Below are positions 15,301-26,230 of a DNA stretch of 64,000 bases, in pieces. The notes below the pieces were generated by a model, which searched no databases, was not told the DNA's origin, and saw nothing but the letters and a program-made list of their open reading frames with translations. The translations under genes were made by a program, and so were the position numbers. This DNA comes from Plantago elongata (lineage: Eukaryota > Streptophyta > Magnoliopsida > Lamiales > Plantaginaceae), in NCBI GenBank assembly GCA_036897095.1, contig JAYMSP010000094.1, positions 22,155-86,154 on the forward strand. The letters run 5' to 3'. Positions within the stretch are counted from its first letter, which is position 1. Every line of letters starts with the position of its first letter.

Positions 15301-18300
15301 GTTGCAGCCTCTCTCACTTATGATGATTGGGCCGGGATAGCATCGCAGTCACAGGGCAAGATACAACATTGGCACCCTCCTGGAGTATTTTAATGTGGCA
15401 GCAATTGGAGCCATAAACTTACGGGGAAAATGGAGGCATTTCTAAGTGATAATGATGGAGGCATTAAAAGGAGAAAGGGGAGGGGAATTTATTATAGAGC
15501 ACAATCCAACTAGTCTCACGTTTTGGGGATAATCAAAATTCACAAAATACATCTGCTAAACATGTCATTTACATATTTCCCTGGGGAAAATTCCTTTTTT
15601 GGTAATAAAGTTGTGACATTTCAGGTATTGGTACCTTTAATTGTCCTTTAAGTTTGACAAATTTGAGTTACTAAATCTGGGCTCAAAGTAAACAAAGCAC
15701 TGTTATTGGACTGACAACTAGAGGTGCCAAAACCGTAAGTGTCACAATTTAAGGTACCAAAAATGTATTTTTCCCCATAAAATTGATTCTACTCTTTATG
15801 ATTGTTACTTAAATCTTTATGTCTCTAAAAATTACACTCTGCATTTACAATATAGCAATTATCCCACTACCCATATCCCATGTGTTTTGGTCAGCCTCTG
15901 AGCTCTTGTACTTCAAGAAGGATGAAAGCTCTCATTGCCTAGTAGATTTGTGTAGCTTGAAAGGATCATGGCTGATTGGATAATCCCTCTGGATAAACTT
16001 ACCATTGCCTTTCACAATCACAATGTTTCTTTGTCCCCCAAGGATATCAAATCTGTAAACTGCTGCAACAGCTTCTGCGTAGATCACAGAGGCTTTACTC
16101 CCTACCTTTTAGTCCACTACAGACTATTGCCTATCCATGTCTGGATATCAGCAGCTTCCATTGCATCTTGTTTCTTTTTACTCACCAAAAAGTTGGTGTA
16201 GCTCTGCTCACTACAAGTGAATTCATTTCACAATTGTGTCCTACTGACACTTGAAAAAATATTCAAGAAACCATTATACAACTATTGCTCAAACACTCTT
16301 TGATTTAGATCCTCGATAGAAATATTTTCTCTTGACTTGATTTGAAGCTGTGGATAGCAGTAAGCCACTAATCCCACTATCAAACATGTCCAAAGCTAGT
16401 GCAACAGAAAAATATATGTTTTTTCTGGTTCAATCTTCAGAATATGGGAAACAGAGCCAAGAAAGCAAATCATAAAAATCAAAATGGCAGGTTTCACCAG
16501 CGTAATGGTTATTATCCTGGCGAAACTATCAAACATGTCCAGAGCTGGTGCAACTGAAAACTAAATGTTTTTTCAGTTTAATATTCAGAATATGGAAACA
16601 CGTGAACAGCCCCAGAAGGCAACATAGAGCACACGGCAGATTCGCAGTGCAGTGGTAAATTTGATACGAATTATTTAACTGAAAAGCATGAGATTAGCAT
16701 GACCTTACATTCTAAAATTGTATAAGTGAAAAGATAACAGGGTACCTCAAAATTTGAGGAGACGGTCAAAGCAGTGGAAAACGGATTTGACTTCGAAGCT
16801 TCATAGTCTGAGCCATTAACAGGAAGCTTTGCAGTTTCCCTGTCACAGGCAAAAGAAAAGAAAAGAAATGATGATGATCATGATTACGACAACGATGACA
16901 ATGACAATGACAATAAGAGTAATGATAATGACAACGACGACGATGATGACACCACCATCACAACGACGATGACAACAACAAGAATAATAATCTCCTGAGA
17001 AATGGTATCTAGATAATTTATCTAGAGACGGACTAGGTTATCAATAAGATCTTCGATGGTATTCATAAAAATGTCTATGTTCTTAACATTAACATATGTT
17101 ACTTGGACTCGGGTACAGGTTCATATCTTAGTGTCCGATGCTTATGTTTCTAAATTAGGATACGGGAACATGTACCCATATTCGGACACGAGTATGTCGA
17201 TACTGATGTCAATTTATTAAATATATTATATTGAATAATTTTATCACTAATTAAGAAAAGTAGTAATAACGATTTCCAAGAGTCATTGTTATTTTCAAGA
17301 TATACGTAATTATAACAACATGGGGATCTAAAATGTAGTTACATTGAATTCCCCTCTTTGTTATAATACATGGTGTATATAAATATGGTCAACCATAAAG
17401 CCAAGATGAAAAGGTAATAGTAAACCCACTAGCCCGTAATGAAAACCCTAAAGTCTTGTAAATTGTCATAACCCGATAATTATTAGTATTTATTTGAGTT
17501 CTCATATTTATTTTTAAGTCCTTCATGTTTTTCTTTATTTTATTTTCAGTCCCTTTTCAAGTTGTAAGGCTTATAAAGCCAATCTTTTTTACTTCATTAG
17601 GTCAAGAAATAAAAATTCTACCCCTTTATTTTTGCTTCCTTCTCAAGTTTATCTTTCGTCTATGAATTTCTCACCTTTCGTCTAATATTTCCCCGCTTTC
17701 TTCTCAATATCTCTCAAAATGGTGACTTTATCACATCGATTGCTTACCGTTATGTCCGAGGTACGTAACAAATGGCATCAGAGCCAGGTTCCAGCATCAT
17801 TGGAGAGCACAAAATGCGAGCATCAGAAGTATGCTACTGCTGATTATGCCTCCAAATATGCTGGTACGCTGCTTGTTAGCATCTCTGACACGCTTTATCC
17901 AATGGCGGCAAGTGTTCTACATCAAGTGTTTGATGATATGGGGAAATAGAGATGATTTACACTCTACCAGTCAAAGAAAACTTCCATACCCTTTGAGTGC
18001 TAAGTTTGCAAAATCTTGGTTAAATTAAATGGAAGAAACATTTATGATGGTTGCTGTAAATTGAATATTGAGTCGATATCATGGGATTTTTTTGGCTAAA
18101 TGCAAGAGTTATTGTGACATGTATGATGATCTGTTTGATTCTATAAGCCTGAGGTCAATTTTCATCGATTAAATGATGGTTCGTGATTCACTTGGACCAC
18201 GAAAGGAAGAAGTAGTTCATGCCACACAGGTGTTTGATGAAAATTCTGAGAAGGAAGGAATTAAAAGGGTTGATGGCTGAAATAGTCGAACCCGATGTGT

Positions 18301-20875
18301 TCGACGAAATTCCTGTGAATGAATTAGAGAAATTCATAGACGAAAGTTAAACTTGGGGAGGAAGCTAAACTAAAGTGTTAAAATATCATATCTTGACCTA
18401 ATGAAGTACAAGAGATTGGTTTTATAAGCCTTACACCTTGAAAAGGGACTGAAAATAAACTAAAGACAAACATGAACTTAAAAATAAATGCAAGAACTCA
18501 AAGAAATGCTAATAATTATCGGGTTATGACATAGACCTAAGTCCTACAAGCCGCCATCTTCTTCATATATCTTTCTACTTTCTTAAAATTTAGACTCTTC
18601 TCCTCTTTCCTTCCAATTTTTTCTTAATTTGCCTTCTTCCATATACCAAAACCTAGGTCACCGCTCAGTCAACGTGTACAATGTATTTTGACCGGATCCC
18701 AGCTGGATTTCGTGCCAGTACTGGTGTCGCAGTAGCCATTTCGGCAAGTCCAGGTAACATAGACATTGCCGTCTTTTCATATTAGATAAGAACCCATTTC
18801 ATTGACTCTTAGGTTCGCGGATAGGGTGATAACTTAGTGTTACTACTTCTAGATTTTCATTTAAAATTAATGGTAGCTTAGAAGGGTCAATGGAGGGTAA
18901 GCAGGGACTTAGGCAGGGTGATCCTCTTAGCCCTTATCTATTTGTGCTTTGTATGGATTACTTGACTAGAATCTTGAATAGGAGTGATACTGATCCTAAG
19001 TTTAGTTTTCACCCTAAGTGTAAGAAATTGAATCTTATCCAACTTGGGTTTACTGATGATCTTATGATATTTTGTAAGGGTAATGTACCTTTTTTGCAGA
19101 TTATTAAGGATGCTTTACAGCATTTCTCATCCGTTTCAGGTTTGCAGGTTAATAGTGATAAGAGTTCCAATTTCTTGGGAGGGGTTAAAGATTGTGACAA
19201 GGTTGCATTGCTACAGGTTATACAATTTCCTGAAGGGCAGTTCTCAGTCAGGTATTTGGGTATTCCATTGTGTCCTAGAAGACTGAGTATTGTTGATTAT
19301 GAGCCTTTGATTATAAAACTAACTAGTAGAATTCAGGCTTGGTCTGCTAGAACTTTGAGTTATGCTGGGAGAGTTGTTCTTTTGAAGTCTGTTTTACTTA
19401 GTATTGAGAGATTTTGGGCTCAGGTGTTTTTATATCCTGCTGGTGTTTATAATAGATTGGTTGCTATCCTGAGGAGTTTCCTTTGGTCAGGTACAATGGG
19501 TAGTAGGAAAAGTCTTGTAGCTTGGTTGAATCTTTGTCAGTCTAGTGAGAATGGTGGCATTGGTATTAAAGAAGTTTTGGCTTGGAATAAAAGTGCTGCG
19601 TAAATATTTGTTTGAGCTTGCTACAGGTTCTGGGGTCTCTTTATGGCATCAATGGATACATGCTTATGTCCTGAAAGGTAAATGTATTTGGGATGTGACT
19701 GCTAGAACTCGTTGTAGTGGTTGCTGGAAAGTTTTATTGCATTTAAGGGATACCTTGGTTCAGCTTGTGGATTTGGCTTCCATTTCCAGTTTTGACCCTA
19801 AATTTAGGGTTCAATTCCTGTATGGTGTGTTTTTTCCTTCTGCAGGACCTGTGAGTTGGAGTCCTTTGGTTTGGAACAAAATATCACCTCCAAGAATATC
19901 CTTTTGTTTATGGCTTACTTGTTTAGATAGATTACCTCTTAAGGCAAGACTTTTTGCTTGGGGTATTGTTTCTGATGATGTTTGTCCTCTTTGTAAGTTA
20001 GTTCTTGAGACTAGGGATCACTTGTTTGGTCAGTGTTCTGTAGTGGAGTCTATCTTTACTAAGATTTTAAGTATTATTGGTCTTACTCATTCCTGTATGC
20101 ATGGTTTCTCTTATTATTTGCATCTCTTCGCTATTTCTACTAGACGAAAATCTAGTTTGTATATTCACAAGGCTGCAGTTTTCTGTACTTTGATTGAGAG
20201 GATTTGGGGTCTTAGAAATGCTATAATTTTCAGAAATGAGGAGGTTAATGTGGAGGGTGTTTGTAAACAAATTAGTTCTATGATTGTTGGCCAACTGCGG
20301 TTACTATCAGGCTGCCAGAACATGTATAGTAAACAGCTTATTCATAAGTTAAAGCAGGTATAATGGCTTGCTTCTCTTCTCTTTGTTTGTTCTGGCTTTG
20401 CTCTTCTGCAGGTTTGCAAGGATTATCTGGGATGGTGTGTTGGTTCAGGTCATTTTCTGCACTTGTGCTTTTCTTCCTCCCTCCAGTTCATTTCAAGCCT
20501 GCAAGTTTGGATACAATACTCAAACCGGCTAGTTGTGCCCTGGCCTTGGTTGTTATGTTTGTTGCTTGGACCAGTGTTCCTTGATTTTGATCACAGCTTT
20601 GCTGGAGTCTTAGCAGGAACTTTGTGCTTGTAGTTAGTCTTGTCTTCTATTCTAGGCAATCACAGTAGTGTATTGGAGTTGTTCTAGTTTAGACTAGTAT
20701 AGGTATTCTAAAGATTGATGTGATCTATTTAGCTTGCGATTGTGAGTTGTACTGGGTTTTTACCCTTACTCTATTTTGTACTTCTCCATGTTTGGGCTTA
20801 ATGAACTTTAATTTCTTCAAAAATTAAAAAAAAAAAATTTAAAAAAATAAAAATAAAAATAAAAATAAAAATAAA

Positions 20876-20911
<36 letters not shown>

Positions 20912-23787
20912 GACGATGATGAGCACCCGCGCACATATCATCTGCATGACTTAAGTTCCATGATTTTTGTTTAACAAGAACTTGTACAACAAAGATATGT
21001 ATGTAAACAAAATTTAAACTTCAAGGTTATACTAAGACATTACATGTCAATTGAGACTTAAGGATATAGATACATACTATTGCTAACTCAGCATTCAATT
21101 ACTCACAGGAGATGCCAAATGGATGCCATTTCAATTGCAATATAGATATAGTAGGGTCAATTTAGAATGTTAAACAGTATATGAATTATAGATATACAAT
21201 ATCTTTTAAATTTACATTGATAAGTAAACACAGCTAAAACTGGAAAGAGATGTGTACCAACAATTAAGAAAAAATTGAAAACCATTGCAACTTGCATTAT
21301 GATTAATCAGAATGTCAAAGGGAACATTGTGGAATATTATAAAGCAGCAATAATAGGTTTACACACCTTTCACTCATAACCTGAAGAATAGGATAATATG
21401 GACCAGCAAGCATAGCCAGAAAACGTATAGTAGATTCTGCAGCTTCTGACATGCCATTGAGATCAACCTGCACATTTTAACAAAACTTTAGTTGCTCAGA
21501 GAGAATGCATAAGAAGATGAAGTTAGAAAACAATGCGCACCTCGAGATGAGGAAGAAATCTGGCCAACCGACTTGTCACATCTTGCAGCAACTACAGACA
21601 AAGAATTAGGAAAAATAGAAGAAGCTAAGAGATTGTATGCAGTGCTCATGCCAATTATTGTGCGGTTACTTCACCTTAAGATGCATATCACCTTTCTGCG
21701 ATATTATGGATGGTAGCAAGTAGTTAGCCACGGGTTGAAACTCTGGCTCAAGACCTGCAACTGGAATCCCGATGAGCTGAAACGGGACAATAATAGACAT
21801 GAGAAATAGGGATAAAACATATTGCAAGCAAATGTCTCAAGATATTAGTTTCTGGAAAATTAATATGCACTAAAGACTATGCTATTGCAGAGAAATGCTA
21901 ATGCAGAGAAATGAGCAAAGATATTATATCCATTTTACAAATAGAAAATTAACTGGGTATTACCTACGTGTGAGGAAGGAAAAGGTAATCTAGTCCAAGG
22001 AGTTTATAGAAAGAGATAATGTGAACAGAAACAATACAATATAAATACATCTAATTCTTACAGCAAAATGGTGATTGAACCTATGACGAGGGAATCATTA
22101 TATCAACTATTACCTGAATAAAAAAGATAGCTATTGGGTTTCCACGCATACAAGATATCCGCAGATAGCGGGAAGGAGTGTAATTCATAGGATAAGTCAT
22201 GTCACGCCGGGGTGCTTCAGAACGTGGACGAACTTTAACAAATGTCTCTGGCTATAACGAAGCAAAAGACACGTTAAAACTTATTGATGGTAAAATTCAG
22301 TAAAAATTACAGCACAGTTTCAGTAGAAGTTCAAAAATAACTGTATTGGGCCAAATATGATGATATGTTAGAATTCTAAATGTGCGTGCATGGCACACGC
22401 ATACACACAACGCGCACATGCATATAGCATATGTTATTATGTATACAAATCAGAAATTTAAGGAGGGTTTGTTGTTGAAAATAATCAAAGATAATATCAA
22501 TCGCCATCTGAAGTCCACTATTGGGTGTGAGATTTGAATTGTCCGTCATGTATGCCCAGAAATAACATAAAGTGGGACCTAAGGAATTTTATTTGGAAAC
22601 CTTTCGAATATAAGTACAACAGGAGAAAACTTAATTCAAAATGACAAATTGTTTCACAAACCTTGTAACGTAGCCCAGCTGAAATTTCCCATTCCAACAC
22701 AGACTTGTTATATATCCTTATGTGTGAAAGAAGTGCAGGTTCCTGATTGAAAGACAGCATGGGAGAACTAGATAAGTAACCACATCGATAAACCTCCATC
22801 AGTGACGACGCACGATGGCCATCAACACTCAACAGCCAGACAATAGACACTAGTACTATTAATGTTTCATGCTAAGCTGTGCCAGTAGCATGCAATCTAA
22901 CATAAACAGTAATAAATACACACAATACAGTTTATCCCGGCATTGTATTTCAACTTGTGTTCAGCAGACTTAACTTTAAACATGGTCTAGAACTTCAAAT
23001 CTGATCACACACTCTGCTACCCCTATGTCAAAGTCCACGCAAATCTACCATATTAATATTCTTATTTCAACTTCTCGACATCCAGCACATGCTCCTGCTC
23101 CTCACATTTTAAGTATTTAATTCAAGTGAGAAAAAATAGAAACACGTACACTCTAAATCAGTTTCAAGTGAATCCACCACAAAACTTTTATATAGTAAGA
23201 GAACACCAATTGCAACTCGAACTCCCAGTTGGCAACAGCAACAAGCAAACAGACTTGTACAATATCCTGGCCACACTTGTTTAAACTTGTTGATTTGAGC
23301 ACTTTTAATAACAGAAATTCCTAATGTGACACGTATGTTCGTTAGCTAAGTTAGAGCATCTATTTCGCACGAACACCAAATTCGACCAATTACACCAGTC
23401 ATACTAAAACAGCTAGTGGGTAGTATAATAAACATCATAGTAAGCTGCACTCAACAGCAAGTAGAAAAAACAGATAAACAAGTTACAAATCGAATCGAAA
23501 CGAAACCTAAGTGTTGGTTGAGTATCAACATAGTAGTCCTCTAGATTGAATGAAGCTTAAATTGAGCTGGAAATCAGAATTGCAACACGAAGAGTTGAAT
23601 TTGAAGTAAAGAGTAGACATACATCGAGTTCGAGTAAGATCCACTCCTTGGTGTTGGTGGCAGTAGACCAATGGTTGCGGAGATCAGTGTCGAGCAGGTG
23701 AGCGGCCTTTTGAGCAGGAGATTCTCTCGATGTCGCCTTTACTTTGTAAGACAATGGCTTCACCCTAGGGTCCAATTCACCTTCCAT
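384..23787 (-). CDS. Large conserved plant protein: discoidin-like N-terminus, helical middle, coiled-coil tail (26 coding exons, 2158 aa)
   Basis: Coding exons in transcript order: 23787-23623, 22742-22662, 22251-22114, 21776-21675, 21591-21541, 21467-21367, 16839-16746, 14100-13972, 13652-13392, 13292-13214, 9997-9909, 9833-9750, 9600-9526, 9434-9387, 8856-8761, 8633-8407, 8148-4634, 4251-4172, 3692-3612, 3189-3118, 3039-2934, 2691-2637, 2375-2247, 2150-2033, 1035-953, 801-384. All junctions are in phase and sum to 6477 nt. The start is the ATG of MEGELDPRVK; the stop follows KWERKH. Residues about 15-170 (KAAHLLDTDLRNHWSTATNT, LLSHIRIYNKS) look like an F5/8-type C/galactose-binding fold. 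The middle, mostly exon 17 (residues 607-1778), has no motif I can name and is probably helical repeat. Residues about 1857-2002 (ELEEAEMEMELLKRE, KLREEILARRQQKLLVRRAR) form a charged coiled coil, followed by an S/G/R/D/E-rich tail. I recognise the family as conserved in plants but uncharacterised, and I infer no function. Intron 6 is 4.5 kb and transposon-filled; one intron has a GC donor. Confidence 0.9.
4301..4563. mobile_element. Stowaway-like MITE filling intron 17, with a long G-run at its right end
   Basis: The left end reads CTCCCTCAATTTCATTTAAA. The right end, reverse-complemented, matches it loosely (CCCTCT.CATTCAAAGTTTTAC), as expected for the terminal inverted repeats of the CTCCCTCC family of plant MITEs. 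The right end has grown into two runs of G separated by one T at about 4538-4563. The insert lies entirely in the intron between exons 17 (ends 4634) and 18 (starts 4251) of the large gene, so it does not touch coding sequence. Confidence 0.6.
10119..10146. repeat. (TA)n microsatellite in intron 10
   Basis: An uninterrupted AT dinucleotide run of about 26 bases sits in the 3.2-kb intron (9998-13213) of the large gene. It is probably length-variable. Confidence 0.85.
10931..11114. mobile_element. Stowaway-like MITE in intron 10
   Basis: The element begins CTCCCTCCATCCCGAATTCA and ends with GGACGGAGGAGG, the inverted form of the same terminus. It is about 184 bp, typical of plant Stowaway/mariner-type MITEs with CTCCCTCCGTCC ends. 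The expected TA target duplication is present on the left (ATA before CTCCC) but not clear on the right. It lies within the 3.2-kb intron of the large gene. Confidence 0.65.
12841..12862. repeat. Poly-T tract in intron 10
   Basis: A run of about 22 T bases, read as poly-A on the transcribed strand of the host gene. It could be the tail of a decayed retro-insertion on the minus strand, but no element body is recognisable next to it. Confidence 0.6.
14449..14570. mobile_element. Half of a Stowaway-like MITE in intron 7
   Basis: The segment begins CTCCCTCCGTCCCGAGTTCA, a textbook Stowaway-type terminus, followed by the GGACCGGGCACAAG and AAGTATGAGAGAAAG stretches common to this family. I could not find the opposite terminus, so the right side appears deleted or strongly diverged. 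It lies in the intron 14101-16745 of the large gene. Confidence 0.5.
15582..15778. mobile_element. Hairpin-forming MITE with about 50-bp inverted ends in intron 7
   Basis: The left arm (about 15582-15640, starting GGGGAAAATTCCTTTTTTGG) and the reverse complement of the right arm (about 15728-15778, starting GGGGAAAAATACATTTTTGG) match over roughly 50 bp with scattered differences. Both include TTGTGACA followed by a GGT(A/T)TTGG(T/C)ACC-like block. The whole unit is about 197 bp, has no ORF and would fold into one long hairpin. No clear target-site duplication was seen. Confidence 0.6.
16865..16995. repeat. Imperfect (GAT/GAC/AAT)n trinucleotide microsatellite
   Basis: About 130 bp of mixed GATGAT, GACAAT, GACGACGAT, CACCATCACAACGACGAT and ACAACAACAAG triplets on the plus strand, immediately upstream of exon 7 of the large gene in transcript terms (exon 7 starts at 16839 on the minus strand). 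A shorter related block, AATAATAATAAAGACGATGATGA, is found at about 20880-20922 beyond the LINE tail in the same intron. Confidence 0.75.
17459..18540. mobile_element. Foldback structure: LTR-like inverted arms of about 205-215 bp around a gag-like spacer
   Basis: The left arm (about 17466-17680) and right arm (about 18320-18532) are inverted copies of each other. Both carry GTCATAACCCGATAATTATT, CAGTCCCTTTTCAAG, GTAAGGCTTATAAA, ACTTCATTAGGTCAAGA and TTCGTCTATGAATTTCTC. Just after the left arm, at about 17770, lies AATGGCATCAGAGCC, which resembles the initiator-tRNA-Met primer-binding site of plant LTR elements, so the arm looks like an LTR. The spacer holds short ORF scraps (77 codons at 17719-17949) with no recognised domain. 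It lies inside intron 6 of the large gene. It may be two head-to-head LTR fragments or a rearranged LTR element. Confidence 0.55.
18835..20910 (+). mobile_element. 5'-truncated LINE (reverse transcriptase C-terminal half and zinc-binding domain), antisense in intron 6
   Basis: Two overlapping frames (about 18845-19603 and 19545-20363) together encode the C-terminal half of a plant non-LTR reverse transcriptase. QGDPLSPYLFVLCMDYL is followed by the catalytic box FTDDLMIF, then GLQVNSDKS, RYLGIPL and SYAGRVVLLKSV. After a one-base frameshift near 19600 comes the zinc-binding region (WNKISPPRISFCLW, RLPLKARLFAWG, CPLCKLVLETRDHLFGQC) and a stop at 20363. A non-coding 3' part runs to a typical LINE end (TGAACTTTAATTTCTTCAAA) and an A-rich tail that turns into (AAAAT)n and (AAT)n at 20824-20910. 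The 5' half, with ORF1 and the endonuclease, is missing. It is antisense to the host gene and is an inactive copy. Confidence 0.85.
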
Positions 23788-24689
23788 TTTCTCGCTTCTT
23801 CTTCTCTTCTCTGAGAAATGGAAAGAGAAGAAACTGACTGGGGTTTTGACAGTTGACACAACTTTCTTTAACAGAACAGGCTCGAAGCTAATTTTGATTG
23901 AATTGAATTTCCTCCTTTGGGGTTTTGAATCATTACTAGCATAAATTTACATTTGAAAACAATTCAGTTTACCGATAAAAAAATATAATATACAGTAACA
24001 TCATGAGATCAGTATAAATTATTATTATAAAAATTCTACTTATCAATAATAGCACATTGATACTCGACAATACATGAAGACAAACTAGAAATATAAAATA
24101 AATAAATCATATAATGTGTCGGAGTTGACAAATATATTAAAATACAATGTTATAAAATACATTGAGTAATCGCTTAAAGCCTTCAACATTGCTTCAGATA
24201 AAAGCTTTTATAAATAAAATCAATCCACATCGCTGGTGAAATGAATGGATAACATACATTGTAAATTACCTTATAGACGAGACACTATCGTCTGACCCAA
24301 AGGAATTCAAGATAATTCAGTATCGAACGAATATGTACTTCATACTTGGGATGAACCGTACAATAGGTAGTTCACTGGGACGCACATCCGATGTCTCGAC
24401 CCGCATGAAGCAAAGGCCAAGGACTGTCCCCGAAGAAATTCACTTTGGCAGTTGCGGAAGCCACTTGGGAGGCCGGACTCTCGCCTTAAAAGATCATCCG
24501 TCAAGGTTATTATTAATCCACCATTGATATATAAGGATTTCACCAACTATGCTCGCACATGTTCTGACTGCCAATCTTCCGCATCGTTCGACACATTTGA
24601 ACTAAAAATACCCAAGCAAAAAATGTTCAAACGTTTCTTTTTACTGCGAATTTTCATGAATCACAACTTTTGACCTTCTAGAAATTTTC
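23788..24689. other. Upstream flank of the large gene; no gene recognised
   Basis: This is the 5' flank and presumed promoter of the minus-strand large gene, followed by AT-rich DNA. Short ORFs on both strands at 24333-24673 show no family I recognise; the block at 24350-24560 is more GC-rich than its surroundings and may be an old mobile-element scrap. Confidence 0.4.
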
Positions 24690-24694
24690 CAGAT

Positions 24695-26230
24695 TGTTCC
24701 ATTTATATGAGAAGAGGTTTAGTTTTAAAATTGAAACCTCCCCACTACAGTTGATGTTAATTGTGAGATTATTACATCAATTACGAATTTTGGCTTAATG
24801 TTTATACTAGTTGTTAGGTTTTTTTCTCAGCTATATATATCACAATCTCACTTGTTTGAGCACACCTTAAAATTCTCCTCCCCTTCTCTTTTTTCGTTAT
24901 GCACTTTAGATATTTGAGTGTTCTTCACTACATAAGTTCGACAGAGCTTCAGCTGCTGAGCTTCCAGCGGTTGTTGAGATTGGGCGTTGTACCTTGGGAG
25001 CTAATTGTACGATGGAGGCCTGAAGCTTACTATAGACGGACAAATTTAGCTTGAGGGGAAGTTGTCACTACTGACTCGTTCAGATTAAATCCGAATCTTT
25101 TTTTTTTTTTTAATAATTTATTACATCAAGTGTGATTGAGTTTCATCTTTGTATTGTTCGATTATTCTTGTTACTAACAATTCTTGTAGCTAAAATCTTG
25201 ATCGGATCCAACAATCTTAAGCTAACTTGTGTTTGAGTTATTTTTCATAGTTCGGCTCTAATTGTTTTCTGTCTTTTTATAGTAACAATGATTACTGATG
25301 GAATCTCCACCAACACTACTTCCAGGAACAATGGCTTCGGAAATGTTCCTTTAACCGGTGCTAATATCGTGACTCACGGGCCTTTTCAGTTTGGAAAAAT
25401 GTCCACTCGTCCTATTCAGTTTAGCCAGTTTGATAAATCGAAAAAGTTTAAGGGAGAGATAATTCACCTTTTGAGACATTGCTCACTCGCCCGGGGACAT
25501 ATGACCTCCTCTGCTATTTGCAGCCAATGTGGCACAGAGGATGAAATATTGATCCACCTTTTGAGACATTGCTCCTCAGCAAAGCGGGTTTGGAAAGAAA
25601 TAATTCAACCCCATGACGCAGCAAAATTTGAGGCTATTTTTGATGAAGAATGGATCAGGATGAATCTTCAAGAGTCTTCGTCAACAAACTGAATCCCGAG
25701 TTTAGTTGGCCGAATGTTTGGAACATTTGGAAGTCAAGAAACGCATCTGTCTTTCGGGGAAAAGCTCAAAGTGGTGCGTGCTTAACTGCTTACTCTTCAT
25801 GATAAACCAGCTTGGTAGTGATTTGACTATGCGATTAAACCTGAATAGCAGGTACCAGTGGAGTCTTAGATGGAATAAAACAAAGTCGACATGCATGAAG
25901 TTGAATGTTGATGGGAGCTGCAAACCTCGAGCTAATGCGGGGGCTGTTGGAGGGGTTCTCAGGGATGAGCATGTGAAGTGGATGTGGGGCTTCACCGCAC
26001 TAATAAGCAGCCCAATAGTGAATGAAACAGAGTTGCGCAACGTGTTGCGAGGCCTCAAGCTGGCATGGGACAAGAGAAAACATAAACTGCAGGTGGAAAC
26101 GAATCCGGAAGCCATTTTCAGCTGGCTTTCAGAAACTGATAGTCCCCCACAGGAACTTGAGTCTACAGTAGCAATGTGCAAGGAGCTTCTGCGTAATCCG
26201 TGGGAGATTGATGTTCAGAAGATTGATAGA
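24695..26230 (+). mobile_element. Chimeric retroelement remnant: promoter-like leader, zf-RVT fragment, RNase H-like domain
   Basis: A leader with AGCTATATATATCACAATCT (about 24828) precedes an ORF at 25288-25692. Its first 50 residues (MITDGISTNTTSRNNGF) are unrecognised and perhaps gag-like. The rest (ICSQCGTEDEILIHLLRHCS, AKRVWKEII) matches the zinc-binding region of plant LINE reverse transcriptases. An overlapping frame, about 25706-26230, holds an RNase H-like domain (MKLNVDGSCKPRANAGAVGG, NETELRNVLRGLKLAWDK). The first Asp and the Glu are present, but the usual VDSK/VETD aspartate is replaced by Asn in VETNPE, so it is probably inactive. A block of about 27 bp (CACCTTTTGAGACATTGCTC) occurs twice, near 25467 and 25555. 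It is a pseudogene-like fusion of retroelement pieces. Confidence 0.6.

Noticed and set aside
22518-22850. 110-codon minus ORF
   Set aside because: Only its middle 27 codons (22742-22662) are an exon; the rest runs into introns on both sides.
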